64,000 bases of DNA. It comes from CAVREM01 sp963728825. GTDB lineage: Bacteria > Acidobacteriota > Vicinamibacteria > Vicinamibacterales > CAVVIG01. This document shows positions 1-8,580 of this stretch, one piece after another (positions within the stretch are counted from its first letter, which is position 1; every line of letters begins with the position of its first letter). The notes under the pieces were generated by a model. That model searched no databases, was not told the DNA's origin, and saw nothing but the letters and a program-made list of their open reading frames with translations. The translations under genes and the position numbers were made by a program. The stretch covers positions 186,001 through 250,000 of the forward strand of contig CAVSLA010000006.1 in the NCBI GenBank assembly GCA_963728825.1, read 5' to 3'.

Positions 1-476
1 GCTGCGCGATGCCCTGCAGGCTGCGCGGCGTGGCAAGCGACTGGATCTCCTCGTGCTTGTAAGTTGGCGCCGACGGTCGGGTTGACGATTGGCGCGGGCG
101 CGGCCGCGACGACCTGCACTTCTTCGGTGCGGCCGGCGGCGGTCAGCGTAATGTTCTGCTCGACGCTGAGGCCGAGGAGCACATCGGTGGTGCGCTTGAC
201 CGGCGCAAACGATGAAATTTCGTACGTCAACGCGTAGCGTCCCGGCGGCAGCCGCAGGAACGCATACGACCCGTCGCCTTCGGTCGTGGTGCTGCGGATG
301 CCCTGCAACGCCGGCGATTGGATCGTGACGGTGACGCCGGGGACGGGCAGGTTCTGTTGATCCGACACGGTGCCGCGGATCGAGCCCGTCTGTACGCCCT
401 GGGCGGAGCTGTCGACGGCGAAGCTGCCCAGCATGACGGCCAGCAGCGCCGCGACGAGCGTGGTCGTTCGTCTCAT
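1..476 (-). CDS. TonB-dependent receptor-like protein, N-terminal part, frameshifted
   Basis: Only the 5' end of this gene lies in the window. The ATG at 476 is preceded by an AAGGAG ribosome-binding site about 10 nt upstream. The product has a signal peptide ending near SSAQG, then a carboxypeptidase-regulatory beta-sandwich (about residues 27-115, GSIRGTVSDQQNLPVPG). Such domains precede the plug and barrel of acidobacterial outer-membrane receptors. Near 59-65 the frame is broken by one extra base. Beyond it another frame reads YKHEEIQSLATPRSLQGI, which looks like the start of the plug region. The break is either a sequence error or a disabled gene. Transported substrate unknown; the receptor call rests on the family's usual layout. 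Confidence 0.75.
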   Translation of the reverse strand, partial: MRRTTTLVAALLAVMLGSFAVDSSAQGVQTGSIRGTVSDQQNLPVPGVTVTIQSPALQGIRSTTTEGDGSYAFLRLPPGRYALTYEISSFAPVKRTTDVLLGLSVEQNITLTAAGRTEEVQVVAAAPAPIVNPTVGANLQARGDPVACHAAQPAGHRA

Positions 477-496
477 TGTGTGCGGTCTCCTTCTTT

Positions 497-510
497 TGAA
501 CAGTTGTTCA
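497..510. promoter_or_regulatory. GAAC-N4-GTTC palindrome upstream of the receptor gene
   Basis: TGAACAGTTGTTCA is an inverted repeat, symmetric at 12 of 14 positions, lying about 20 bp upstream of the receptor start codon. It resembles the GAAC-N4-GTTC core bound by LexA in Gram-positive bacteria, but no regulator is encoded next to it. It may be an operator or chance symmetry. Confidence 0.3.
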
Positions 511-656
511 GCACCCCGTAGAGCATTCGTAATGCCACCCGAAATCATAGGTAATTTGTTCAGCCGGTACGCCACTTTTTCACGGAATTTGACCGTTTGT
601 TCGAAAAGTGCGGAAATCCGGAAACCCTGATTATCCAAAAGATTAGAGGATTTCCG

Positions 657-670
657 TCCAATATATTGGA
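657..670. promoter_or_regulatory. Perfect 14-bp palindrome between Ku and the receptor gene
   Basis: TCCAATATATTGGA is a perfect AT-centred palindrome in the roughly 200-bp gap between the Ku stop codon and the receptor start. Low AT elsewhere makes it stand out. It could be an operator for the downstream receptor gene. No other signal was recognised in this gap apart from the 497-510 repeat. Confidence 0.3.
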
Positions 671-679
671 TTCCTCAGG

Positions 680-1527
680 CTAAGCTCGAGCACGCCTTTT
701 CGGGGCGCTTCGGGCCTCCGATTTCATCGGTTCCGCCTTCCGCGACGTCGCGCTGATACTGTCGAGGCTCTTGCGCAGGGCGTCCATCAGGTTCACCACT
801 TTCGGCGGCGCCTCCACTTCGGGCGCCGTCACCTCGCGCCCTTCGATCTTGGCGTCGATGATCTCGCGCAAGCCCGACCTGATAGTCGTCGCGGTACTCC
901 TCGAAGTCGACCTCGCCGGTCGAACGTTCCCATCACCTGCTGCGCGAGCTTCACTTCGTCGTTCTTGACCGTCGCCGGCATGTCCGCCAGCTCGTCGATC
1001 GCGTCCATGCTCCGGATCTCGTTGGCGTGCCGAAGGGTGTACATGATCAGCCCCTTCTCGCGCGGCTGGACCTTGATCAGATATTCGCGCCCGTAGAGCG
1101 CGACCTTGCCGATGCCGGCCTTGCCCTTCATCCCCTCGCGGATCACCGCAAAGGCTTCTTTCGCAATCGGGCCGTCCGGTGCCAGGTAATACGGCCGCTC
1201 GAGGTAAATCGGATCGATCGCCGTGTCGTCGGTGAACTTCTCGAGATTGATCACCCGCGTCGACTCGACGCGCACCTTCTCGATGTCCTCATCGTCGATG
1301 ACGACGTAGTGCCCTTTCTCGAACTCAAAGCCCTTGACCAGGTCGGTGTTGGGCACTTCGCGCTCGCATTTCGGGCACCAGCGTTTCTGCTGGATGCGCG
1401 ACTGACATTCGGCGTGCAGCTGGTTGAAGCTGAGGGTGGCGCCGGGATCGGTCGCCGGGAACACCTTGATCGGGATGTTGACGAGGCTGATCTTCAAATA
1501 GCCTTTCCACGTGGGTCGAGCGGGCAT
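680..1527 (-). CDS. ku: Ku protein of bacterial non-homologous end joining, frameshifted
   Basis: Bacterial Ku forms a homodimeric ring on double-strand DNA ends and recruits the LigD ligase. The N-terminus (MPARPTWKGYLKISLVNIP), the CPKCER zinc-like segment and the following beta-barrel core are typical. The continuous frame from 1527 runs only to about residue 200. It then needs two single-base insertions, near 917-927 and 868-873, to be removed before continuing into the C-terminal tail that ends at 680. Corrected length is about 281 residues, normal for Ku. The start codon follows a GGGAG site. No ligD lies in the window. As written the gene would give a truncated protein, so it is either decayed or affected by sequencing errors. 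Confidence 0.85.
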
Positions 1528-1539
1528 GGCACTCCCTAT

Positions 1540-1633
1540 GGGGTCAGATCTTGATTCTTGACCGTCAGTCCCATCGATCGGAGATAACAGCTGGCGGCAT
1601 GGGACTGACGGTCAACAATCAAGATCTGACCCC
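1540..1633. repeat. REP-like long inverted repeat, copy 1
   Basis: Two 35-bp arms (1540-1574 and 1599-1633) are inverted copies with one mismatch, separated by a 24-nt loop. The outer ends read GGGGTCAGATCTTGATT. A second copy of the outer 23 bp lies at 3691-3750. This is the form of REP-type elements moved by RAYT (TnpA-REP) transposases; none is in the window. The right arm provides the stop codon of the neighbouring gene. Confidence 0.85.
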
Positions 1634-2541
1634 GGTGTCGGCAGATCGACCTTCTGGTCGACGTGAACATGGAACTGCCGGAATTTTCCGTAGACGGCCG
1701 TGGCCTCGATGTGTCTCCAGTACTGGCCCGGAGACATCGTGCGCGCCGCCTGCAAGTTCGCATACGTCTCATGCATCGCAATCGGCACGAGCAGGCCAAG
1801 CAGCGGCTCCGACTGGTAGCTGACGGTAATTTCCGCCCGCACTGTCGGGTGGTTCGACCGTATCTCACTCATCAGGACACGACCGCTGTGCGGTTCGATC
1901 CAGAACCGGCCCTGGCTGGGGACGTCGCGCCGGTTGATCGGATCGCGGATGATGGTCGGCCGATCGCGCTCCTCGAAGCGGACGACCCAGACCTCCGTCG
2001 TGACTCGGAAGTGCCCGGTATCGGTCGGCGGAACGGCCGGACGCTCCCCGTCGGGCGCTCGTCTAAAACGGAATCGCTGCTGAATGTCCGGCTCGAGAAT
2101 CATGAGCGGCATCAGCGGCACATTGATCGTGCGCAGAAGCACCCCGACGTTGTAGCGGCTGCTTTCGGTCGAAATCCGTTTTGCCTGTTCGACACCGCTG
2201 CTGGCGGGCTCCAGAAACAGCCGGGTCAGTCGGTCGGCCCGGTCCCGCACCGCCTGGCCGTCTACCTCGAAGGTGTCGCGAAACTGCAACCAACGGGGGA
2301 ACGTTCCTGAGCGGACGAGCAGCAGATCGGATCGACTCTCGCGCCGCTCGCCCGGCGTCGCCTGCTGGACGTAGGTTTCTTCGGCGACGATCCCGGAGAG
2401 CTGATCGCGGAACTGCTCGACGTAGGCGGCGGCACGCGCCAGGACGGTTTTGAGTTCTGGCGCCGGTTGCGCGGCCTGTGCCGGGAGAGCGACGGCCAGC
2501 CCGGCCGCCAGTAGCCCCCCGAACAGCAGGCGTCCCGGCAT
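1612..2541 (-). CDS. Secreted protein of unknown function
   Basis: The 309-residue product starts with a signal peptide (LLFGGLLAAGLAVALPAQAA) and is preceded by an AGGAGG ribosome-binding site. The rest is a soluble, probably periplasmic domain with alternating beta-like segments; no catalytic motif was recognised. Proteins of this general layout are common in Vicinamibacteria, but I cannot name the family. The last residues (TPGSDLDC) and the stop codon are encoded by the right arm of the REP-like repeat, so the original C-terminus has probably been replaced. It is divergent from the DUF3500 gene, with about 65 bp between the start codons. Confidence 0.75.
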   Translation of the reverse strand: MPGRLLFGGLLAAGLAVALPAQAAQPAPELKTVLARAAAYVEQFRDQLSGIVAEETYVQQATPGERRESRSDLLLVRSGTFPRWLQFRDTFEVDGQAVRDRADRLTRLFLEPASSGVEQAKRISTESSRYNVGVLLRTINVPLMPLMILEPDIQQRFRFRRAPDGERPAVPPTDTGHFRVTTEVWVVRFEERDRPTIIRDPINRRDVPSQGRFWIEPHSGRVLMSEIRSNHPTVRAEITVSYQSEPLLGLLVPIAMHETYANLQAARTMSPGQYWRHIEATAVYGKFRQFHVHVDQKVDLPTPGSDLDC

Positions 2542-2607
2542 CCCAACATCCTCCTGCCGCGGAAAGCGCCGGTCAAGCTAGAATCCACCGTTACAGAAAG
2601 GACCGCC

Positions 2608-3681
2608 ATGTATTCCTTGCGTTCTCCACGGGTTTTGATCGCGCTGGGCTGCGTGTTCGCCTGGCTTGGCGTCGCGTACACCGCGGAACAGTCGGCCGCT
2701 TCGATGGCCGACGCCGCCGGCAAGTTCCTGTCGTCGCTGACGCCCGAACAGCGCCAGAAAGCCGCCTTCGCGTTCGAGTCCGACGAACGGCTGAAGTGGC
2801 ATTTCATTCCCACCGAGATGTTTGCGCGCAACGGCCTGACGGTTGGCGAGATGACCGAGGCACAGCGCAAGGCGGCGCACGGTCTGCTCCAGGCGGGGCT
2901 CAGCCAGCGCGGCTATCTCACCGCGACGGCGATCATGGACCTCGAAACGATTTTGAACGTGATCGAAAGCGCCGCCCGGAAGGCCAACCCCGGCGGGCGC
3001 GGCAACGTGCTGGTGCGGGATCCGGTCAGGTATTTCTTCTCGGTGTTCGGCACGCCGTCGCCGCGCGGCGCCTGGGGCTGGCGCGTCGAAGGCCATCACG
3101 TCTCGCTGAACTTCACCGTCATCAACGGCAACCTGGTCGCCTCGTCGCCGACGTTTTTTGGCTCCAATCCCGCCGAGGTGCGCGAAGAAGGGCCGAAGAA
3201 GGGCCTTCGGATCCTGGCGTCGCAGGAAGATTCGGCGCGCGCCCTTCTGATGGCGCTCGACGAGGCGCAGCGCAAACAGGCGCTCTACGACCCGGCCGCG
3301 CCGAATGACATCGCCACCATGAACGCGCTCGACATCAAGCCGCTTTCACCCGCCGGCATCACCGCCGACCGGTTGACGCCGCCGCAGCGCGACATGCTGA
3401 TGGCCGTGATCGACGCCTACACGGGCGCGATGGCGGCGGACATCGCGGCCGAGCGGCTCGACAAGATCCGGAAAGTCGGCGTCGAGAAGATCTCGTTCGC
3501 CTGGGCGGGCGACGCGGCTCGTGGACAGCGCCACTACTACCGGGTGCAGGGCCCGACGTTTCTCATCGAGTTCGACAACACCCAGAACAACGCGAACCAC
3601 GTCCACTCGGTGTGGCGCGACTTCACGGGAGACTTCGGGAGAGACTTGTTGCGCGAGCACCTGAAGGCCGTCGCGCACTGA
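2608..3681 (+). CDS. DUF3500 domain-containing secreted protein
   Basis: This 357-residue protein has an N-terminal signal or anchor segment (VLIALGCVFAWLGVAYT) followed by a full DUF3500 domain. Recognisable segments are FLSSLTPEQRQKAAFAF near the start, HVSLNFTVINGNLVASSPTFFG in the middle and NNANHVHSVWRDFTGDFG near the end. The conserved His/Asp-rich C-terminal strip suggests metal binding, but the family's function is unknown. An AAAGGA site precedes the ATG, and a TAGAAT hexamer about 28 bp upstream could be the -10 box. The gene ends 9 bp before a REP-like palindrome. Confidence 0.85.
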   Translation: MYSLRSPRVLIALGCVFAWLGVAYTAEQSAASMADAAGKFLSSLTPEQRQKAAFAFESDERLKWHFIPTEMFARNGLTVGEMTEAQRKAAHGLLQAGLSQRGYLTATAIMDLETILNVIESAARKANPGGRGNVLVRDPVRYFFSVFGTPSPRGAWGWRVEGHHVSLNFTVINGNLVASSPTFFGSNPAEVREEGPKKGLRILASQEDSARALLMALDEAQRKQALYDPAAPNDIATMNALDIKPLSPAGITADRLTPPQRDMLMAVIDAYTGAMAADIAAERLDKIRKVGVEKISFAWAGDAARGQRHYYRVQGPTFLIEFDNTQNNANHVHSVWRDFTGDFGRDLLREHLKAVAH

Positions 3682-3690
3682 TAACGACGC

Positions 3691-3750
3691 GGGGTCAGAT
3701 CTTGATTCTTGACCGTCGGTCCCGAGAGTCAAGAATCAAGATCTGACCCC
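3691..3750. repeat. REP-like inverted repeat, copy 2
   Basis: Perfect 23-bp arms (3691-3713 and 3728-3750) surround a 14-nt loop. The arms match the outer part of the repeat at 1540-1633. It lies between two convergent genes (stops at 3681 and 3760), so the RNA hairpin could also end transcription from both sides. Confidence 0.9.
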
Positions 3751-3759
3751 TAGATCTCC

Positions 3760-4818
3760 TCAGATCTCTGAAGCGATCGCCGCCGCCAGATCTTTCGTCT
3801 TCGCCTGTCCCCCGAGGTCTGGCGTCCGGTTCTTTCCCGAGGCGACCACCCGTTCGATGGCACCGAGGATCTGGTCGTGCAGGGCCCGGTGGCCGAGGTG
3901 GTCCAGCATCATCGCGCCTGCCCAGATCGCACCGATCGGGTTGGCGATGCCTTTTCCCATGATGTCCGGCGCGGAGCCGTGGATCGGCTCGAACATCGAC
4001 GGGTAGGTCCGCTCGGGATTGATGTTGGCTCCCGGCGCGATGCCGAGGCTGCCGGAGATCGCCGAGCCGATGTCGGTGAGGATGTCGCCGAACAGATTCG
4101 AGCAGACGATGACGTCGAGCGACGCCGGGTGGGTGACCATCCGCGCCGCAATCGCATCGACGTGAAACTTGCGATACTCGACCGACGGATAGTCCTTCCG
4201 CACGACCTCGGCGACCTCGTCCCAGAACACCATCGAATGACGCAGCGCGTTCGACTTGGTCGCGCTGGCGATCAGCTTGCGGGGCCGCTTCGCGGCCACT
4301 TCGAACCCGTAGCGCAGGATGCGCTCGATGCCGGTTCGGGTGAAGAGCCCGGTCTGCTCGGCCGCCTCGAAAGGCGTCCCGACGTGAATCCGACCGCCCA
4401 GCCCCGAGTATTCCCCTTCGGAGTTCTCACGGACACACACCATGTCGATGTCAGCGGCGCCGCGATTGGCGAGCGGCGATGACAGGCCAGGCAGCAGCCG
4501 CATCGGCCGGAGATTGACGTACTGCTGAAACCGCTGCCGGAGCGGCAGCAGCAGGTCCCAGACCGCGACGTGGTCGGGCACCTTCGGGTCGCCGATCGCG
4601 CCGAGGTAGATGGCGTCGAAGCCGGCCAGCCGCTCGAAGCCGTCCGCGTCCATCATCCGTCCCTGCCGCAGGTAGTAGTCGCACCCCCACGGCAGTTCGG
4701 TGAACTCGAGCGTCACCCCGGCGCCGCGCGTCGCGCGCTCGAGCGCCGCGATCCCCGCCGGAATCACTTCCTGCCCGATACCGTCGCCGGCAATCACAGC
4801 GATTCTGTGTACAGACAT
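3760..4818 (-). CDS. Tartrate/D-malate dehydrogenase family (isopropylmalate dehydrogenase-like)
   Basis: This 352-residue protein belongs to the NAD-dependent beta-hydroxyacid oxidative decarboxylases. It has the N-terminal IAVIAGDGIGQEVIPAG segment, the substrate-loop region RENSEGEYSGLGGR and the metal/NAD segment NLFGDILTDIGSAISGSLG. The loop sequence and the YVNLRPMRLLPG stretch fit the tartrate dehydrogenase/D-malate dehydrogenase branch (TtuC/DmlA) better than leucine biosynthesis, and no leu genes are adjacent. It would oxidise and decarboxylate a 2-hydroxy dicarboxylate in the cytoplasm. Exact substrate is inferred. No clear ribosome-binding site is seen; an AT-rich repeat island lies directly upstream. 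Confidence 0.85.
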   Translation of the reverse strand: MSVHRIAVIAGDGIGQEVIPAGIAALERATRGAGVTLEFTELPWGCDYYLRQGRMMDADGFERLAGFDAIYLGAIGDPKVPDHVAVWDLLLPLRQRFQQYVNLRPMRLLPGLSSPLANRGAADIDMVCVRENSEGEYSGLGGRIHVGTPFEAAEQTGLFTRTGIERILRYGFEVAAKRPRKLIASATKSNALRHSMVFWDEVAEVVRKDYPSVEYRKFHVDAIAARMVTHPASLDVIVCSNLFGDILTDIGSAISGSLGIAPGANINPERTYPSMFEPIHGSAPDIMGKGIANPIGAIWAGAMMLDHLGHRALHDQILGAIERVVASGKNRTPDLGGQAKTKDLAAAIASEI

Positions 4819-4821
4819 GTC

Positions 4822-4917
4822 ATTGAGAATTAGGAATTAAGAATGAAAATCAGGAATGCAGAATTCTAAATTCAATCACGAATTCCTAATTCCTCATTCT
4901 CAATTCCTAATTACTCA
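4822..4917. repeat. AT-rich heptad-like island with inverted symmetry
   Basis: This AT-rich block repeats GAATTAG/GAATTAA-type units. A left segment around 4827-4846 (AATTAGGAATTAAGAATGA) recurs on the opposite strand at the right end with one change. It fills the gap between the dehydrogenase start and the P1 peptidase stop, and the peptidase stop codon lies at its edge. It contrasts strongly with the surrounding GC content. Confidence 0.7.
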
Positions 4918-5946
4918 TTTCAGATCTCTGACCGCTGTGATCCCCGCGACGCTGGTCGCCTGCGTGGCGGCACGAATAATCGCCTGAGACATCGCCTCGG
5001 CCGCGAGCGCGCCGATGGTCGTGATGCCGGCCGTGCCGTCCCATCGGCCAGTGGCCAGCGCGAAGATCGTGTCGCCGTCGCCTTCGGTGTGTGACGGATA
5101 AATCGCGCGCGCATAGCCATCGTCAGCCATCAGCGCCATCCGGTTGGCCTCGGCCTTCGACAGCCGCGCGTTGGTGGCGACGATGCCGATCGTGGTGTTT
5201 TCGCCGGCGGCGGGGCGTGGGATGGACTGACCTGATTGAAGGATCTTGCGCGCGTCGGCGAGCTTGCCGTCGGCGCCGCGAACACCCGCGACAATCTTCC
5301 CAGTGGCAGGGTCGATGATGTCTCCGACCGCGTTGACGGCCACGATCGCCGCGACCACCAGCCCGTTCGAGTGCACGATCGCCGCCGATCCGATGCCAGC
5401 CTTCATCGGGCGCCCGCCGCCGAACTTGCCGACCGTCGCCCCGGCTCCGGCGCCGAGACTCCCTTCCTGGACCGGACGGTCTGACGCGGCGGTCGCCGCG
5501 CGATATCCGCAGTCGGCTGTCGGCCGCACCTTCGGATTGCCCCCCACGCCGAGGTCGAACAGGATCGCACCGGCCACGATCGGGACGCGTCCTGCCCCGG
5601 TCGGCCAACCGACGCCTCGCTCCTCGAGGAACTGGACGACCCCGGTCGCGGCGTCGAGCCCGAAGGCGCTGCCGCCCGAGAGCACCACGGCATTGACCTT
5701 GTCGACCATGTTCAACGGATCGAGGAGGTCGGTTTCTCGCGTGCCCGGCGCGCCGCCTCGCTGCGAGACGCCGCCGACGGCGTCGCCATCAATCAAGAGG
5801 ACCGTGCAGCCAGTCGGTCGCTCGGTCAACGTATGGTGACCAACCCGTATCCCGGCAACGGCCGTGATCGTGCGATGGGCCGGGACGGCTGGCCCGGCCG
5901 ACTGCAGCAAGCCGAGCAGCGCGGCGATGAGTGAGGTTCGCATCAT
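4915..5946 (-). CDS. P1 family (DmpA/NylC-type) peptidase, secreted
   Basis: This 343-residue protein is a self-processing N-terminal-nucleophile hydrolase of the DmpA/NylC family, whose members cleave beta-aminopeptides or amide oligomers. The family signatures GTRETDLLDP, VLSGGSAFGLDAATGV and GVGGNPKVRP are present. The expected self-cleavage site is ENTTIGIVATNA (about residues 249-260), placing a Thr near 251 as the nucleophile, as in NylC. A signal peptide occupies the first ~22 residues, suggesting periplasmic action. It diverges from the M28 peptidase gene with only 29 bp between start codons, so the two promoters overlap. Confidence 0.88.
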   Translation of the reverse strand: MMRTSLIAALLGLLQSAGPAVPAHRTITAVAGIRVGHHTLTERPTGCTVLLIDGDAVGGVSQRGGAPGTRETDLLDPLNMVDKVNAVVLSGGSAFGLDAATGVVQFLEERGVGWPTGAGRVPIVAGAILFDLGVGGNPKVRPTADCGYRAATAASDRPVQEGSLGAGAGATVGKFGGGRPMKAGIGSAAIVHSNGLVVAAIVAVNAVGDIIDPATGKIVAGVRGADGKLADARKILQSGQSIPRPAAGENTTIGIVATNARLSKAEANRMALMADDGYARAIYPSHTEGDGDTIFALATGRWDGTAGITTIGALAAEAMSQAIIRAATQATSVAGITAVRDLK

Positions 5947-5962
5947 TGGATCTTCAATCGGT

Positions 5963-5969
5963 TATTGTA
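5963..5969. promoter_or_regulatory. Overlapping divergent -10 boxes
   Basis: On the plus strand TATTGT (5963-5968) lies 7 nt before the M28 ATG. On the minus strand TACAAT (5969-5964) lies 17 nt before the P1 peptidase ATG. The two hexamers overlap by five bases, so polymerase could serve only one direction at a time. Confidence 0.5.
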
Positions 5970-5975
5970 GTCTCC

Positions 5976-7695
5976 ATGTCGAAGATCGCTCCATTTCTGG
6001 CCGTCTGCCTGGTCGTGGCCGCTTGCTCTTCTCCCGAGTCGGCTCCGCCGAGCGACACCTCTCCAGGTCCGACCCCGACCGTTCAGCGCACGCCGGTTGG
6101 CGAGCTGCCGGATGTCGACGCGGATGCCGTGCTGGCCCACGCCAAGGTCCTCGCCTCCGACGAATACGAAGGCCGCGGCCCCGGGACCAAAGGCGAGGAG
6201 CTTACCGTCAATTATCTGGTCGAGCAGTTCAAGAAGATCGGTCTCAAGCCCGGAAACACCGACGGCTCGTACGTGCAAAAAGTGCCCCTGGTCGGCATCA
6301 CGGCTGACGGAGCACCGCTGGTCGTCAAGGGCGGTGAGAGGGAGCATCGGCTGGCGTGGGGCACCGATCTGGTGGCGTGGACAAAACACGTCGCGGACAG
6401 CGCAGCGATCGAGAACTCGGAAATGGTGTTCGTCGGCTACGGTGTGGTCGCGCCGGAATTCAATTGGGACGACTACAAGGGCCTCGATCTCAAGGACAAG
6501 ACGCTGGTCATGCTGGTTAACGATCCGCCGGTCCCCGATCCGTCGAATCCGTCGCAGCTCGATCCGAAGACGTTTGGCGGTCGTGCGATGACCTACTACG
6601 GCCGCTGGACCTACAAGTACGAGATCGGCGCGGAAAAGGGCGCGGCGGGTGTGCTCATCATCCACGAGACGGAACCTGCGGGATATCCGTTCGAAGTGCT
6701 GCAGGGCGGCAATCTGGGCGAAAAGCTGGATCTGGTAACGCCCGACAAGAACATGGGTCGCGCGGACATCGAAGGATGGATCACCGTCGATCAGGGGCGG
6801 CGCATTCTCGAGATGGCGGGGCACGATTTCAACGCGTTGAAGCAGCAGGCCGCGACCCGCGATTTCAAGCCGGTGCCGCTCGGTCTGACCGCTTCGATCC
6901 GGCTGCGCAACAAGCTGCGCACGATGGCCTCGCAGAATGTGGTTGGGAGGCTCGAAGGTCGTGATCCCCAGCAGCGAAACGACTACGTGATCTACATGGC
7001 CCACTGGGATCACCTGGGCGTCGGGCCGGCGGTCAACGGCGATCGCATTTACAACGGCGGGGTCGACAACGCCGTCGGCACAGCCGGCATCGTCGAGATC
7101 GCGCGCGCATTCACCAAACTGCCGCAGCCCCCGAAGCGATCGGTGCTGTTCCTCGCCGTCACCGCAGAAGAGCAGGGACTCCTGGGATCGCAGTACTACA
7201 CGGTGCAACCGATCTACCCGTTGGCGAAGACTGCAGCGGTCATCAACCTGGACGGGCTGAATGTCCACGGGCGGACGAAAGACCTGACGCTCATCGGGTT
7301 CGGTGCGTCGGATCTCGACGACTACGCCCGCGACGCCGCGGGCGAGCAGGGACGTGTCCTCAGGCCGGATCCTGAGCCAGAGAAGGGCTTCTATTACCGC
7401 TCCGATCACTTCAATTTCGCGAAGCAGGGTGTGCCGGCGCTCTATCCGGACGAAGGCGTCGACTTCGTCGGCAAACCGCCCGAGGTACTCGGTGAAGGTT
7501 CGCAGCGAGTACACCGAACGCGACTACCACAAGCCGTCCGACATCGTCAGGCCCGACTGGGATCTGAGCGGTGGCCGCGAGGACCTCAAGGCGTTCTTCG
7601 CCGTCGGCTACCGCGTGGCCGAGGCAGACAAGTTCCCGGAATGGAAGCCGGGCAACGAGTTCCGTGCCAAACGCGAAGCCATGCTGAAGCAATGA
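5976..7695 (+). CDS. M28 family metallopeptidase lipoprotein, frameshifted
   Basis: This lipoprotein (lipobox around VVAAC, Cys about 17) has a protease-associated domain (about residues 150-270) and an M28 zinc aminopeptidase domain. Zinc-binding segments visible are HWDHLGVG, GVDNAVG, VTAEEQGLLGS, INLDGL and SDHFNFAKQGVPALY. A single extra G near 7484/7485 shifts the frame. After it the true C-terminus (YSVKVRSEYTERDYHKPSD to REAMLKQ) continues in another frame to 7695. Corrected length is about 572 residues. Without the correction the frame runs straight into the next gene and gives a false 867-residue fusion. The ATG at 5976 was chosen because it begins the signal peptide; the upstream in-frame start lacks support. 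Confidence 0.85.
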
Positions 7696-8579
7696 AGACA
7701 TTGATTGCGATGACAATCGTTGGTGTGACGACGGTGGCCGTGCTGGCCGACGAGGCGCACGTCAAGCAGGTGGAGGCGTGGCGCGCGAAGCACGAGACCG
7801 ATTACACGCGGAACTATGTACCGCTGGTCGGCCTGGCGTTTCTCAAGCCAGGGGTGAACGCTGCGGGAAGTGCCACGTCGAACACGGTCGTCCTGCCGAA
7901 GCGGCTGCCTTCGTCGGTCGGCCGGTTCATCTACGAAGGCAGTCGCATCCGCTTCGAACCGGCCGCTGGCAGTGCCGTCACGCTGAACGGCAAGCCGGTC
8001 AGCGGGCCGATCGATCTGCGATCGGACGGCGAGAGCGAGCCGGCCGACCAGCTGCGCATCGGTGAGGTCGCGTTCTGGGTGCACAAGAGCGGCGACCGTC
8101 GTGCCATCCGCATTCACGATCCGCAAAGCGAGATCACGAAGGCGTTCGCCGGCTACCGCTGGTTTCCGATTGACGAGAAATACCGGGTCGCCGGGAAGTT
8201 CATCAAAGATGCGGCTGCGCGCGAGCTGAGAATTCCGACGCTGGTCGGCGATTACGACATCTACCGGACAGAAGGGCTGGTGGAGTTCACCTTGCTGGGC
8301 CAGACACTGCGCATGCGGCCGATGACGACCCGCCCGGGTCGGCTGTACTTCATCTTCCGCGACGGTTCGAGCGGCAAGGAAACCTACGAAGCGGCGCGCT
8401 TCCTGTATTCAGACCTCGCTGCCGACGGCACGACCGTCCTCGACTTCAACGAGGCCTACAACCCGCCGTGCTCGTTCAACCCGTACACGACCTGTCCGAT
8501 TCCGCCGGCCGAGAACCGGTTGACGATCCGCATCCTTGCCGGCGAGCGTGACTACGCCGGCGTGCTGCCCAAACCCTGA
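7692..8579 (+). CDS. DUF1684 domain-containing protein
   Basis: A 295-residue protein with a signal peptide (LIAMTIVGVTTVAVLAD) and a complete DUF1684 domain. Typical segments are VEAWRAKHETDY near the start, RIHDPQSEITKAFAGYRWFP in the middle, and the DFNEAYNPPCSFNPYTTCP strip near the C-terminus. The family is widespread in secreted proteins of Acidobacteriota and Bacteroidota; its activity is unknown. The ATG overlaps the corrected M28 stop codon (ATGA), indicating translational coupling, so the two products may act together in the cell envelope. Confidence 0.85.
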   Translation: MKTLIAMTIVGVTTVAVLADEAHVKQVEAWRAKHETDYTRNYVPLVGLAFLKPGVNAAGSATSNTVVLPKRLPSSVGRFIYEGSRIRFEPAAGSAVTLNGKPVSGPIDLRSDGESEPADQLRIGEVAFWVHKSGDRRAIRIHDPQSEITKAFAGYRWFPIDEKYRVAGKFIKDAAARELRIPTLVGDYDIYRTEGLVEFTLLGQTLRMRPMTTRPGRLYFIFRDGSSGKETYEAARFLYSDLAADGTTVLDFNEAYNPPCSFNPYTTCPIPPAENRLTIRILAGERDYAGVLPKP

Positions 8580-8580
8580 T

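Noticed and set aside
1540..3750. IS element or composite transposon between the two palindromes
   Set aside because: The genes between the copies are ordinary chromosomal genes and no transposase or target duplication was seen.
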